Counted from the stretch's first letter, positions 10,316 to 24,000 are shown. The stretch: DNA of 64,000 nt from Neurospora crassa OR74A (GCF_000182925.2 NC_026505.1:744001-808000), one strand, 5' to 3'. Program-made: numbers and translations. Notes: a model not told the origin generated them from the sequence alone.

Positions 10316-13300
10316 ATGCAGCGCTCTCTTTCTTCGCCCACCAACGTTCAATCGTCGCTGCGTATGTTGGGGAAACCAGAGGATCATTCCCCAAGGTTGA
10401 GCTCTCGAGTCCCGTTGCGCTAACCCACGTCCTTCTCACGAGTAGCTCCATCCCCAGACCAGTCTCCTCCGGCAACGTCGAGGTCGCCAATTTCGCCACC
10501 TTCGGAGAGTCATGTGGACGCCCTGCACTCACGAGCACATCGAACCAAGAGCCCGTCTCGCGCGGCCAAAGACGCAAACATGAGCCGCCGTAACGACGAC
10601 CTGTCTAGGCGCGGACCTGGTCTGCAGATGCCTACCACTCTTCCCATCCGTCCCATGCCCACGATCGACCAGGGCACAGAGCCGTCGCCAGCCCCTACTC
10701 CCAAGGACTCATCCGACAGTCTCAACACCAATATTGCAACCGCCTCTTTGTCCTTGCCGGATGAGAAACCAGCCAAGCTCAAGTTCCCGCGGCCGTTGTT
10801 GTCTGATGTTTCACTTTATACCCAGCCCTTTTGGAGCCCAGAAAGTGAAGGAACAACCTTGGAGGAACTGGCCCATGTTGTTCGCCTGTCCAAGTACCAG
10901 GAGCGCAAGCGCGCAAACACAAGGATTCGCCTGCAAAGGAACCTTATTTCGACGGCACTTTCTGCCCGTCTCATGAGGTCTGGTGAGATGGCCCATCGCA
11001 GCCTGGTGGATTGCTTCCGTGGAGACGACAAAAAGACGTTTGCATCCTTGTACAATGCAATCATCGACGTCCGCAAGAGTTGCGACGAAACCCGTCGATA
11101 TGCGATGCTCGAGCCCGATATGGAATTGGCGCAGGCGCCAGGTCTCACGTCAACCGACAGCGTTGACACACCCACGGGATCAATTGCGGGCACCACCCCA
11201 GCACCAGGGACTGTTCCATGCTTCCTCAACGAGCTGTCTTCTGAGTCGCGAGAGGCTTTGTTGGGTGTTCTAAACCAAATCAGAACGAATCCCGACTATC
11301 TGGCAACAAGAATCAGTTCCTTGAAAAGCACCGAACTGGCGGCGCTGACAAAGTTCCATCAGACCATGGAGCCAATTGAGTCGGTCCTTCCGTATCACAG
11401 CCGACCAGCTGGTCGTGGTACTTCGGCTATGTCGGGCTCTTCGAGTGCTGTCGGTTCTACCTTCAGTAGCTCCTCGAGCGCAGTGGGCGCCAATCGGCAG
11501 TCGGCTCAGGAAAGAAGCGCCATCGAGCGGCTTTTATCCTTCCAGAGACACGATCCCATGTCGGCCTTGGTATACACTTGCTTTGCTAACTCTGCAGGTC
11601 CCGACAGCGCCGAGGACCAGCGCAGGACGGCCATCTGGGCGAACGTCTGCGCTCGGTTGATTTCCAACCCGGCCACTGGCAGTGAACAGACTGTCATGTC
11701 TATCTGCAATGTTTGGGTTTCCATGCGCGGCTGGTCCGGAAAATCCAACATGGAATGGTATCTTATGAAGATCCTGGAGGAAGGAGCCTTTCTGCTCGAC
11801 CGAGCCGAAGACCAACATGGAACCCGGTTCAATATATCGGATTGGAGTTCCAAGGATCAGATTGCCGCGGAGGAATTTTATGCCAAAGCTGTGGATGAGC
11901 TGTTCGAGGTCATTGACGATGAAGACAACACCGGTATCCCCGAGGGACTTATCGAGCTAGGGAACGAAATCATCAAATGCCTGGAAAAGAAATACCTCGA
12001 AGCGACCCGCAAGTGGCTTGTGGCCAAGTTCTTGTTTTCCACCTGGCTGCTCGGAGTCATCATCCACCCAGAGGCCTATGGGATGATGGCGGACTATCAC
12101 ATCACTGAATATGGGCGACAGAAGATTCTCAAATCCGTTGCCATGAATGCACAAAAACTCGTTATTGACATGCTCCATAGCAAAACCCCGGTGTCGATCC
12201 CACCCAAGATCCGAGGGCACATTGAGAACATACAGAACCGGTTTAGAAACACAAAGTATCAGCCCAAGACCCGCCTCTTGCCCGCTCGATCCATCACGTC
12301 CCTTCGAGAAACAGCAGAAGTTCATCCGTATCTGGTCGTTAGCCCTGCCGATTTCGCTACCATTGCCAACGCCCTCTTCCCAGATCGAAGACCAGCCTCA
12401 GTTCACTCTGGAGGCCGCCGTTCTGGGGCGCCGTCTGTGTCCAACTTCTCTGTGGTATCTCAGCCCATGTCTGTGAGGACAGCCCCTAGCACGCAGTTCG
12501 ACGCCTTGTCAATTGTCAGCACCAGTGCCGGCTCGATAACCAGCGATATAACAACATCCCGCGAGCCCCTTCTCGAGGAAGGGCCCGGTTACTCTCCTCC
12601 GGCTTCAAGCGCCCCAAGTTCTTCGGTCAACTACGAGGATGACGGGTACCGTCTTCGTCTCGCCTTGCATGAAATGTCTCAGGTCCTCGGACAGGACGTC
12701 TTAAACGGCTCCTGCCACCCTTGCGCCGAGCGCTGGGCGGTTTTGTTTATCTCTGGCAACGGCAGCCAACTTTCAACGCACATGACCTTCGATCCCGATG
12801 ATGAGGTCGATGAAGAGGCCACTACCTCTAACACAGATAGCGAAACTGACGAGACTGACAACGAACGGCCGACACTGTACCACGATTATCACCAACTCCG
12901 AGACGCGATCCTGAAGTTGGTTCAGGAATATGAGATTCCTCAAAATCTGGAGAGCAGTGGCATGCGAAAGCAAACTTTTAGCAACCGAGCGTCGACACTC
13001 AAGAAATACAGGTCCAAAAACCGGATGGCCAACAATATGGGCAGCCGGAATCCATACAATAGCTGTCGTTCACGAGACCCGAGTGTTACCAGCAGTCTGT
13101 CTGACACTTCCAGCCGGGGAAATGGCAAGGGGAAAGAGTTACCAGAGGCCGCGGAACCCACGTCACTCCTTATCGCCATGCTAACAGCCGCATCCTCCCA
13201 ATCACGAGCACAATCTGATTTCGTTAACGCCCACCTTTACTGGAGGACACTCCAACAGCTAAACGCCCTTACATCCGAGTCTCTGCGCAAGGATGGGTTC

Positions 13301-15895
13301 TCAACATTGCTCAACATCTTCTCCCGTGGCCCACGAGACTCGATCCGCAAGTCCGCCGCCGCTATTGAAGAATACGATGCATGGCTTATCTGGCTGAAGC
13401 AGAGCCAGGAGCGCGCCGAGGGTCTTATCGATTCAATGATGCGCCGGCTGCGTGCCCTTCGTAACAAGATGTGGTACGTTACCGATGTACGCAACTCCGC
13501 ACCTTATGACGAATCACGAAATGTTGCAGTCGCCCTCAAAACCATGGGCATGCCTCACCGTTGGAGTTCGTTCCAGCGAGTCAAAAGCAGGATGCAACGT
13601 GGCCCAGCCTCCAGCTACCTCTTCAAGACCGAATCCCAGATCTTGGATATCCTCGCGGCGCCCGAAGAGCAAGGTGGACCCAACAAGCTCCGTGACGAGC
13701 AGGCAGAGAAAACCGCCAGATGGCTGCAACAGTATGAGGTTGAAAACTTCTGTTGCGGGGAGGAGAGAATCCATCGCTTCTGCTGTGAGGTTGACAGCTG
13801 TATCAACAAACTGCTCGGTGACAGTATCGTCGACGGGCCGGTTCTATGGTCCAGTGAACTCTTCACGCGGGATAGGCGAAATCTTGAGAGTAAGCAGGTC
13901 AACCGCCGTGACCGAGACTTGGACACCCAGTCAGTCTCGTGGGATGACTCCATCAGTGTTATTAGCGAACCTGAAAGGAGATTTACCCCGGGAATTCGGG
14001 GCCGATCATCCAACACCAACCTGCGAGCTCTGTCTGGTCATAATTTGAGTCAGCTGTCCTTCGATTCTAGCCGCTTCAGCTACTCACGAGCTAGCACGGC
14101 AATATCCGAACTTGACGGCTCGGACTACTTCGGTGCATCATCCCCGGTGCATCAGATCGATTCTCGGGAGACGTTCTGGTCACCCTTCCACCGCCGGCCT
14201 ACATCCCCGAGTACCGTTACGTCCAGGGCTCAGTCGCCAACCACGAGCATAACTAACTTCTCTGGCTCCTTCAACCCTCCCAATCATCACACTCTCCCGT
14301 CTAACTCCCAGCACTCGATAGGTCGGTCTGGCGCCTCAGTGTCATCTTCCAGTGAAACTGTCTTCCAGCAGCGCCAGTCAGAGGAGAAGGCTCGCTTCCT
14401 CGGCGAACTCCGCCAGACGCTTACCAGTCTTATTCTCTCCGATCTCGGTAACCTGGTATTCTCTCGCGGTTCGGAAACGGACGCGTGGTTTGAAGGTCTA
14501 GGTCAGGATTGTATTGATCGCCGAGAAGCCATTCAGCGCCGCAACCGTGAGGCCCTGGGCAAGGAGAAGCGCAAGTCCGCCGGCAAGGGTGGCCTCAAGC
14601 AGCGGATCCTTGAAAGGAAGAAGAGCTACACCGACCTCCGCGATGGAGTAAGCGAAAAGGGAGCACCCGAGACACAAAATCCTGTTGCCGAGGCAGGTGG
14701 CTCGGGCAGTGTTCACGGAAACGAGAATACTACCCCTAACGAGCCCTTATCCGGACAGCGGTCCAACCGCGACGGAAAGAAGGAAGCAATGCCTGATTTC
14801 CCATTCATGAAGTCCTACCAGAGACTCTTGCGGATGTTCTGCGTGCATCCCAACCCATATGTTAAGCTTAATGCCCTTCATGAGCTCCAACACTTGATCA
14901 GCGCATCCCTGAATTCGGGATCCCGGCGCTCTCGATTGGCCTGGGCGCGGTCTGATCCCGGCTCTGCATCTTCGACCACCGAGGAGCACGGGGCCCAAAC
15001 CCGATCGCAGCCTATCGACGACGCGATTGACAGCTTCAAGGAGCGGCGTTCTCACGCGCTCATGCAAGCTCCAGCCTTTTCAGGCAGTCATGGGCATAGT
15101 GGTAGAGTGCCGGGCGGCGGACGAGAAGCCGACACGCGCTCAGTTGTGTCGGTGTACCCTGCCAACACGGATGCCATCGCCAATGTCCTACAGAAGCTCT
15201 TCCGTGATTCATCTATGCGTCCCAAAACACTCTTCCGCGACTTGCAATTCATCGCCGCCTTTGTCTCTCCCACCATGCTTGACAAGACAGAACGAGGCAA
15301 AGCATTCTGGGACGCCGGACTTGCCGCACTCAGTCTCAAGCAAGAAGTCTGCCGGACAATGGTCGAAGTCGCAGACGAGGTAGTTAAGAACTTCACCACG
15401 ACTCGCAACGACGCATACGACCACCGGGCTGGCAGCGGAGCAGGAGAAGAGCCAAGCGGCACGCAAACACCCACAGCCGACAATCCATCGTCCCCGTTCA
15501 ACTCGCCGCCATCCCCGCTTCCTCTCACCACTCACTCTCTCGCCGACGCTGCACGCATGTGGACCATCACGGCCAAGGAAGGCGATCCCACTGCGCAGCG
15601 CGAGCTGGCTATTTTTTACTTGTCCAACCCTGAGCTGGTCGAGCGGACCACTCTGCCGCTGAGCAAGCCCCGGGAGGTATTCAAGCAAGCTGTTATTGAC
15701 AAGTACGGTGGCGGTGGTGGAAGATCAGGTGCCGGTGGAAGCAGTTCGGATGAGAGCGCCAGATTTGCAGGAATGGGAATGGGCGATGTCAGGAGCGACC
15801 CGGCATTGATGTGCTTGGCTATCCACTGGATGGGAGCAGCAGAGAGTGGAGGGGATGAGTTGGCGAAGACTTTTATGGCGCAGCAAATGCGTTGA
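10316..15895 (+). CDS. Large conserved-type fungal protein with RasGAP-like segment and C-terminal Sel1-like helices
   Basis: The main frame stays open from 10424 to the TGA at 15893-15895 without an ATG until 10580, yet the sequence before that ATG already reads as Ser/Pro-rich protein. A short exon explains this: ATG at 10316, exon 10316-10361, GTATGT donor at 10362, GCTAAC branch site at 10419-10424, TAG acceptor ending 10445, exon 2 from 10446. The join keeps frame and gives 1831 residues. The protein has a disordered Ser/Pro N-terminus and helical blocks. Residues about 543-590 contain FLFSTWLLGVIIHPEAYG followed by a Lys-Ser-Val/Asn-Ala-Gln helix, which recalls the RasGAP core (FLFxRFIxPAIxxP, then KxLQNLAN). 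Ser-rich linkers follow, then a basic region near residues 1385-1410. The C-terminus has two Sel1/TPR-like helical pairs (about 1714-1745 and 1803-1831). I do not recognise a named orthologue. A signalling or scaffold role in the cytoplasm is inference. Confidence 0.85.
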
Positions 15896-16233
15896 TGTTT
15901 TGACTCCGGGGACGGAGTAAGTCGAGAGGCATGGGCTTCAACGCCTTGGGCCGCATAGCTAACGTGGTTCGTGTGAGTGTGTGTATGCGTGTGCTTGTTG
16001 GACAACGGCTGGTCACTTCTGGAAAGTTTCGTCCGGCTTGCTGTAGTTGTTGCTTTTCTCTGTCCTCCTGGGTTGATCATTTGAAATCTCTTTGCCGCTA
16101 CTGCTTTTGGAGGCTCCCTTTTTGTTTTGCTTATACCATCGCCGATATGCCAGGCAGGTCTTACATACCACCATGTACACTCACCACAGTCATGTTTTCT
16201 CTCTTCTTTTCTGGATGAAGGTCAGCGTTCAAC

Positions 16234-16266
<33 letters not shown>

Positions 16267-17240
16267 GAAATGCTGCTGCGCAGCCTCGGGTCGGATTTTC
16301 TGTTTTTCTTGTCAGCTTGAATACCCCTTTTTGCGTATACCATTCCCCATCATCATCCTTTGTCTTTATTGGTCATGTCGTGTCACGTCATGTCATACAG
16401 TGTCTCTTGTACAGGTTTTCTTTACATTGGGTGGTTATCTGCTGTTTTGTCCCTGTTTATCCGGCCGCTTGAGTGCCTACCATGTTATGTACCAGGAGGG
16501 AGGGAACGCAGCCAACAATGGCAACTGTCTAAGAGGCGCACGCACACACACGCGGGCAGACTTGCGGGGAATATGTGTAGATTATGATGTATGAGCTATG
16601 AAGCAGTAAGATGGGAGGAAGGGGGTGTCACTTCCGGGGAGTGCAGAGGGGAATTGGAGGTAATGGAAGGGAACGAATAAAATATAAAAGACCACTCCCG
16701 TTCATCCTTGTGTCGAGATGTGTGATTATATCGAGCTAAGTGACCGGGGCTATTGATACTGCACAACTCGAATACCGCTGTTGGATATGTCCCTCAGACT
16801 TGATTTGATGGCAGGGACGAAAGTCATCTGGATTCTCTTTGAAATGTGCCTTACCACAAAACAAAACCTACTGATTGGCTTACGGGATCTGAAATAAAGA
16901 TGAAGGTGAGTGTCAACAAGAGGAAGAGGAAGATGGGATGATGGAGAGATGGGACGAAGAGAGGGTTAGGGTTTATGCGTTGGTGTATCTGTAACAATTC
17001 TGGCGGGGGTGGTGGGGTTGACCCAATCGCTCCCGAAACAAGCAGGCGGCGGCAAATGGCAGAAGCGTTGCCGCCGTGGATTTTGAGTCATCCATTGCCG
17101 GGAACGGGGGACCCGACTGGGGGCGCGCGGTCCGGCCGCTACTGAGTCGAATCGGGCGCCGCCGTTGCAGTAAGTACATAGCCCCAGGTGTCTCGGAAAA
17201 GTTCCAAGTGGATTGATTGATCAGAGGAGTTCCCCGTCCT
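15896..17240. other. 3' UTR of the 10316 gene and promoter of the synthetase gene
   Basis: A pyrimidine-rich region with a T30 tract and an AATAAA at 16676-16681 that could serve as a poly(A) signal for the upstream gene. No gene seen. The last few hundred bases are the likely promoter and leader of the phenylalanyl-tRNA synthetase gene. Confidence 0.55.
16236..16265. repeat. Poly-T tract (T30)
   Basis: Thirty consecutive T bases, seen directly, in the probable 3' UTR of the upstream gene. Confidence 0.95.
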
Positions 17241-17270
17241 CCGTCTCCGTCTCCGTCTCCGTCTCCGTCT
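17241..17270. repeat. (CCGTCT)5 repeat in a 5' leader
   Basis: Five perfect tandem CCGTCT units ending 55 bases before the ATG of the synthetase gene, probably inside its 5' UTR. Confidence 0.93.
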
Positions 17271-17325
17271 TGCGCCAGTCCTCTTCCAAGACTCGACCGC
17301 CGACGACTCCCCCAATCAGCCCAAC

Positions 17326-19329
17326 ATGCCTACCATTAACGTTGACAAGTATCGCCTCTTTGAGGAGCTTGGCGAGCAGTAAGTTTCCCTGTGGTGGTCT
17401 TTTTTGAATTATCACGGTTACCCCGCCATGGTGTTTTGACTACTTCTATGGACGGACACAAATCACTTACACGCTTTGCGCCAACCACCACAGGTTCACT
17501 CCCGACACCTTCCAACAGCTCTGCTTCGAGTTCGGTATCGAGCTCGACAAGGACACCGAGGAGGATGAGACGCGCCCCAAGGACCAGGCCCCCGAGCTGG
17601 CCATCGAGATTCCCGCCAACCGCTACGACATGCTCTGCTTCGAGGGCATCGCCATGTACCTGAACATCTTCCGCGGCAAGCAGACCACCCCCAACTTCAA
17701 GTTGCTCGACATCCCCGAGGACAAGATGCAGAAGATCACCGTCAGCCCCGAGACCGAAAAGGTCCGCCCCTACGTCGCCGGCGCCATCCTGCGCAACCTC
17801 AAGTTCACCCCGGAGAGATACGAGTCCTTCATCGGCCTGCAAGACAAGCTTCACCAGAACCTGGCCAGGCAAAGAACCCTCGTCTCTATCGGCACCCACG
17901 ATCTCGACACCATCCAGGGCCCCTTCACCTACGAGGCCCTCGCCCCCAAGGACATCAACTTTGTCCCCCTCAACCAGACCAAGAAGATGAACGGCCAAGA
18001 GCTGATGGAGTTCTACGAGTCCGACAAGCACCTCGGCCGCTACCTGCACATCATCCGCGACAAGCCCGTCTACCCCGTCATCTTCGACGCCAACAAGACC
18101 GTCTGCTCGCTGCCGCCCATCATCAACAGCGACCACTCCAAGATCACGCTCGACACCAAGAACGTCTTCATCGAGATCACCGCCACCGACCAGACCAAGC
18201 TCGACATTGTCTGCAACATCATGGTCGCCATGTTCTCCAAGTACTGCGACGAGCCCTTCACCATCGAGCCCGTCAAGATCGTGTCCGAGCACAACGGCAC
18301 CACCCGCGTCACCCCCAGCCTGCACACCCGTGTCATGGACGTCGAGGTCGATTACCTCAACCAGTGCTGCGGCCTTCAAGAGTCGCCCGAGTCGCTGTGC
18401 AAGCTGCTCGGCAAGATGGCGTACACTGCTGTCCCCGATAAGGAGGACGCCAAGCTCATCAAGGTTTCTGTGCCTCCTACCCGTGCCGATGTGTTGCACG
18501 CCTGCGATGTGGTATGTACACCCCCAAATTACTTCCTTGAAATTTGTTACAGTACCTAACTCGTTTGTTACAGATGGAAGACGTCGCCATCGCTTACGGC
18601 TACAACAACCTCCCCCGCACCTCCCCCAACCAGGCCTCCACCATCGGCAAGCCGCTCATGATCAACAAGGTGTCCGACATTGTGCGCAACGAATGCGCCA
18701 TGGCCGGCTGGATCGAAGTCATGCCCTTGATCCTCTGCTCGCACGAGGAGAACTTTGAGTGGCTCAATCGTGTTGACGACGGCCAGACCGCCGTCAAGCT
18801 CGCCAACCCCAAGTCGGTCGAATACCAAGTCGTGCGCACCTCCCTTTTGCCTGGTCTGCTGAAGACCCTGCGCGAGAACAAGTCGGTACGTTTGCCGCTC
18901 AAGATCACCGAGGTGGCCGATATCGCCTTGAAGGACGAGACCAAGGAGCGCAAGGCGCGCAACGAACGTCACTTCGCCGCGGCTTTCTACGGCAAGACTT
19001 CGGGTTTCGAAGTGGTCCACGGCCTGCTGGACAGGATCCTGTCCATGCTGCGCGTCAGCTTCGTCACGCATGAGGAGGACCTCCATGGCAAGAGCATCGA
19101 CTACAAGGTTGCGGAAAACCCGAGCGAGGAGAAGGGCAACGGGTATTTCATCAAGGAGATTGACGAGCCCACCTTCTTCCAGGGGAGGGCGGCGGCCATC
19201 TATCTGCGCTTGGGAGGCGAGACCAGGAGGATTGGCGAGTTTGGTGTGCTGCATCCGACTGTGCTGGAGAAGTTTGACTTGAGATACCCGGTTAGTGTGT
19301 TGGAGGTTAATCTGGAGGTTTTCCTTTGA
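17326..19329 (+). CDS. frs1: Phenylalanyl-tRNA synthetase beta subunit, cytosolic
   Basis: Three exons: 17326-17378, 17494-18511 and 18574-19329. The introns have GTAAGT/CAG and GTATGT/CAG borders, the second with a CCTAAC branch site; both joins keep frame. The product has 608 residues, close to the roughly 590-600 usual for eukaryotic beta subunits. It starts MPTINVDKYRLFEELG and contains the family signatures ELAIEIPANRYDMLCFEG (N-terminal), RPYVAGAILRN, the B5 domain ending in [25 protein letters not shown] across the exon 2/3 join, and a C-terminal catalytic-like domain ending IGEFGVLHPTVLEKFDLRYP. With the alpha subunit it forms the alpha2-beta2 enzyme that charges tRNA-Phe in the cytosol; the beta subunit carries tRNA-binding and editing functions. 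Codon use is strongly C-ending, as expected for a highly expressed gene. Confidence 0.96.
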
Positions 19330-21053
19330 GTGAGTGAAAGGAGGGGGAAACGAAAGGGTTGATCTACGAGGATGATGATGACAAGAAAAAAAGAGTGAAA
19401 AAGGTTACATGTACTTGTGGAGAATAGAGAAGATTTTCAGCTGTTTGTTTGTTCAGATCCGCCCTCTCCGTTAAGTTTTCCTCTGTATCGTTGTGTCGGC
19501 CAACATCCATACGATGGACAAAGTTCTTGGGTAAGTTCAGCCCCCCTGTGATGGATGATGTATCTGGACCACGTCCCGTGTTCTACCCGGGGGGAGTCAT
19601 CGATGTACACTTAACATAGAGATAGGTAGGTATTCCAGGGCGAATAACTTCCCGTCGTCTTGTCTTCAGGACGTCTTGCCAAGCGGCAGATAGATAGACT
19701 TCCAACCCACCATCATCGACAACTCGACCCTCTTTCATTCTCCTTGTTCAATATTAATGGACTCTACACTTAAGTCTTCCTGGCCATGCTCATTTAACTT
19801 TTCGACGGGACCGTAAACCACCACGGCCGTGGCACCGGTCCCTAAGGATCTTCTCGTTGCCTGAGGCCATCCAAGATCTATCGCTTTCGCACTCCTCCAG
19901 CCTGGGTTGGCATTTCGTTCGGCAACAATGTTTGGCCTGTCTTACTTTTGAGCTGACTGCATGGTCTCCGCGGCTCAAGCGTGATGGCTGCGAGATCTTG
20001 TCTCCCAGATCTTGTCTCCCGCGCTTACTTCCAAAGCTTATGATGTCCTCTACTGATGCCATCACTCATCAAAGTCCAGTTCTGTATGACCGTGGTAGAG
20101 CAAGGGACCTGGAATCACAGCACGGGATGGCATGAGCGTATCTGCCGGACGGGAATGGCAGTCATCCGTCATGGCAATCTTTGTGGAATACACACAGGGC
20201 GGTTGTTTACTAAGAGCAAAAGGTACCTAGATTCATCGTCCTACCCATAATCACAACATCAAGGCTAATCCATCACCTTTACATCAAGTCATTTAATCTT
20301 CAATTCGCATCTTTGTGATGTTGAATCAACAAATTCATAGGGTTTACATGGATGTTTCGAAATAATGGCCTGTTGCTCTTGGGAAGAGGTGATGCCACTT
20401 CCTGCAATGCAGATAGCAGCAAGCAAGCAGGAATGCTTCCGATCACAGCACCACCAGTGCTTCCCGATCCACGCCCGAGGTTGCCATGTTTTCCATGTGC
20501 CAACACCTGTCTCGGCGGAGGACGGGAAAGCCAAGCTTGCGAGGAGGGCTTTCGCACCTCTTACCTCCCAACACCACCTCTGTCAGCCCATCTCGGCAGC
20601 CCGGCCTTCCATCACTTTGCGATCGACATTGTGTTGACACTTGGTATTCCCCCCCCATTTCTGACGCAGATAGACACACAAGCGTGAAATCGACCAGTGT
20701 CCTTCACTTCTTCTTTTTCTTCTTCCTTCGTTACCTCCTCTTCCCCTCCGTGGGGGGAAAATTCCCGGTTCCCCTCTCGATGCCCTCCCTGGCTGCATCT
20801 CTCTGATTATTTGGTTGTTGAAATTAGCTTGAATGATTACGTTTGGCCCTCGATATAGCTTCCTTCTCGCAACTGACTCGGCGAGTAGTCGTCTACGGCG
20901 GGCAGGTTCAGATCCTCCACCAGCAGCCAATGCTCGAAAAGTAGAAGACGCCCGTACACTCCAACAGTTGACCGCCAACGCCAGAAGAAGCACCAAGTTG
21001 CACGACCCCGGGGGAATTGACAAATCTGACGACCTCTTTGGTGGTATCGATCT
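19330..21053. other. Intergenic region
   Basis: Synthetase 3' UTR followed by promoter-type sequence of the MFS gene. No RNA or protein gene seen; the short open frames overlap on both strands and lack domains. Confidence 0.55.
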
Positions 21054-21090
21054 CAGCAGCAGCAGCAGTAGCAGCAGCAGTAGCAGCAGT
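21054..21090. repeat. (AGC)n microsatellite
   Basis: About twelve AGC units with two AGT variants, just before the ATG chosen for the MFS gene. An upstream in-frame ATG at 20833 would make this a poly-Ser tract in the protein. Confidence 0.9.
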
Positions 21091-21096
21091 ATCGAT

Positions 21097-24000
21097 ATGC
21101 CTGGCTGGAGATATGCCTTTGCTTTGTCCAAGGATGCGGTCAAAGCCGCTACGCCGCCGGGGACCGTCGTGAAGCTTGTTGGTATGGTTACCTTACCTAT
21201 ATATACTCCCCTTCCGTCGCCCCTCCTCCCTATTGTGCCCTCCCCCTCCCCCTTACTACCGCCCGATGCCTGACCAATTTGACTGACACCCCCTAACCTT
21301 CGCAAGAACATAACCATACCCATAACCATAACCAACAACCACTACAACAACAAATCGACTACACCCAATTCCCTATCCCCACCTCCGACCCTTCCGACCC
21401 CCTCAACTGGGCCCGATGGCGCAAACTCTCCTGTCTCTGCAGCCTCTGCTACTACGCCTTTGTCTGCTCCTTTGCCTCCGCCTCGCTCGCGCCCGCTTTA
21501 GGGGTATGGAACGTCTCGTTTCCCTCAGACCCACGAGGAATCGAAGAACTCAGTCGGTTGACTTTTCTGAATGTCCTCGTGCTGGGACTGGGTAATATCT
21601 TTTTGGTGCCGCTGGCGAATGCGTATGGGAGGAGGATCGTGTTGGTGGGGAGTGTGTTGATGCTGTTTGTTGCGACTGCTTGTGGGACAAGAGATACAAC
21701 TGGGTCTGGGTCTGGTGGAACGGGGAGGGGGAGGGGGGTGGGGATGGGGATGTATGAGGGGATGTTGGTCATTAGGATCTTTCAGGGGTTGGGGAGTAGT
21801 GTGTCGGAGACGCTGGGGCCGGTGGTGGTGGGGGAGATGTTTTTTGTGAGGGAGAGGGGGAGGTGGATGGTAGGTCTTTCCTTTTTATTTCGAGAGAGAA
21901 AGAAAGAAAGAGGGCGAGAGACAGATGGGATATTGGGAAAGTTTATACATGATGCTGATGCTGACGACCTACTTACTTAGGCTCTGTATACCGCTTCTTT
22001 GGCCGGCGGATCGGCAATAGGAGGGATATGTGGAGGATACATTTCCACGAGATACGGATGGTTCGGTATCTTTTGGGTGACTGCCGCTTTGACAGGAGTG
22101 GCGTTGCTGGCAATGGTGTTCTTAGTTCCGGAGACGCTGTTTGAAAGGGGACCCCCGTTGTGTTTCCCGGCGATTGCAGCTGCTTGTCGGAAAGAGAGGC
22201 ATAGACATCGACATGGACAACATCGAAATCACCACCGCGACATCGCGGAGGAGGAAAAGGAGATTGACGGTGGTGGTGATGGTGATGGGCAGTACCGCCA
22301 CAGCACCCGAAGATCGAGTGTTCGACGATTTTATTACCAACCAACTCGCACACCGTATCTCAGCTTGGGCACATTACCGTCCATACGAATGACGATGCCG
22401 TCGCGATTCATCACCTCGGTCTATACCCCGCTGAACATCAATACAAATCAACCTCAGTACTTCCGGGACTATTGGGATCCACGACTAGGGCTGACTTGGT
22501 ACGAAACAGCCTCGGAGTCGGAGGATGAAGATGAGTCTGAGGAGGAGAGGTTCTCGATGGGTGGTCACGGGAGGGAGTCCTCCTTGCCAACGGTTCTACG
22601 GCCGCCGCCACCTACAGCAGCAGTAGCAGCAGCGCAAGGAGGACGAGATGTGGCTGCCGGTGGTCTTTTGCCTTCAGGAGGAATCTCAGCACGACGAGCC
22701 ACCGCCCAAAGGCCTCGCTACCGCCTCTTTCCTCCTTCCGAGGTTGACATGCGTCCAATCCTGTGCCACGAACCGGCACCACCCGGGAGAGACACTAACG
22801 ATCATTTAAATCACTTCTTCACCCACGGCGGCGGCGCCTTCATCCCCCCTTTCAACAATGGTGATAACTCGGTCTTTTCTTCCATTCCTTCCTCACAAGA
22901 TCCATCCACCACCCACTACGAACCCTACACCTACCTCCGCTCCCTCCGCTTCTTCTTCCTCTTTCCCCCACGCCAGCAGCGGCCGCCTCCACCGCACACC
23001 CACACCCACACCCCTTTCGACCTCCCGTTTCCCGAATTATCCCCTTCTTCCACTTACCAGTACTCCTCCCCCCATCACAGTTTCAGTCCTAACCCCAACC
23101 CCAACCCCGTTTTCCGTCCCCGTCATAATCCCATCCTTAAACCCTCCTTCTTCCATTTTGATTCCTCCCCCTCCCCCTCTCCCTCTTCTTCTTCCATCCC
23201 CCTCCATCTACTTCCCTTTTATACTACCCCCAATCACAAATCCCTCTGGCGCCATTTCTTATCTCCCATCCTCACCCTCCGTCTCCCAGCCGTCTGGATC
23301 GCCACACTACATTCCTCCCTCTTAATCGGCTCCGTATCTGTGCTCTCAACACTCGGACCTTCGCTGCTGGCTTCAGCGCCTTATTACTGGACTCCAGACC
23401 ATGCAGGGGCGGTGTTGTTTGGGGGCGCGGTGATGGGGATCGTGTTGGGGGGTTGTTATGTTTTTGTGGTGGGGGATGAGAAGATGAAAGGGGGGGTTGC
23501 TGGTACCTCGGAGGGAAGGGCTAGAGGGGAAGGAGGGGGAGGAGGGGGGGGAGGAGGAGGAGGAAGCACTAGGACGGCAAGGGGAAGTAGCAGTAGGGCA
23601 AGGAGAGGGGAGAGGGGAGGAAGGACAGGTGGGATGAGATTGGAGAGAATCAGAAGCTGGGGGGAGAGGTTGTTTGGTAGCGGAAACAGTGACTACGGTT
23701 ATGCAGAGGCGGAAAGTAGGTTGATGGTTGCGATGCCGGGGTTGGTGATTGCCACGGCCGGGTTATTGGTTTGGGGGTTTTGCGGGGAGTATGGACCTGC
23801 TTTGGACGCAGCAGCAGCTGCTTCTGCTGCTGGGAATAATAGCACAAGTGGGAGTGGAAATGGGAATGTCACGGTGGGTGTGGGACCGGGACTGGGCAGT
23901 GGGAATGGAGGAGGAGGGTATGGAGTGAATAGGTATAGTTGGCTCGGGTTGATGTTTGCGTTTGGGATGGTCGGCTTTGGGATGGCTGGGGTGCCGGGGG

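Noticed and set aside
23084-23110. Telomere-like AACCCC repeat
   Set aside because: Only about four units, not the TTAGGG type of these fungi, and inside the coding frame of the MFS gene.
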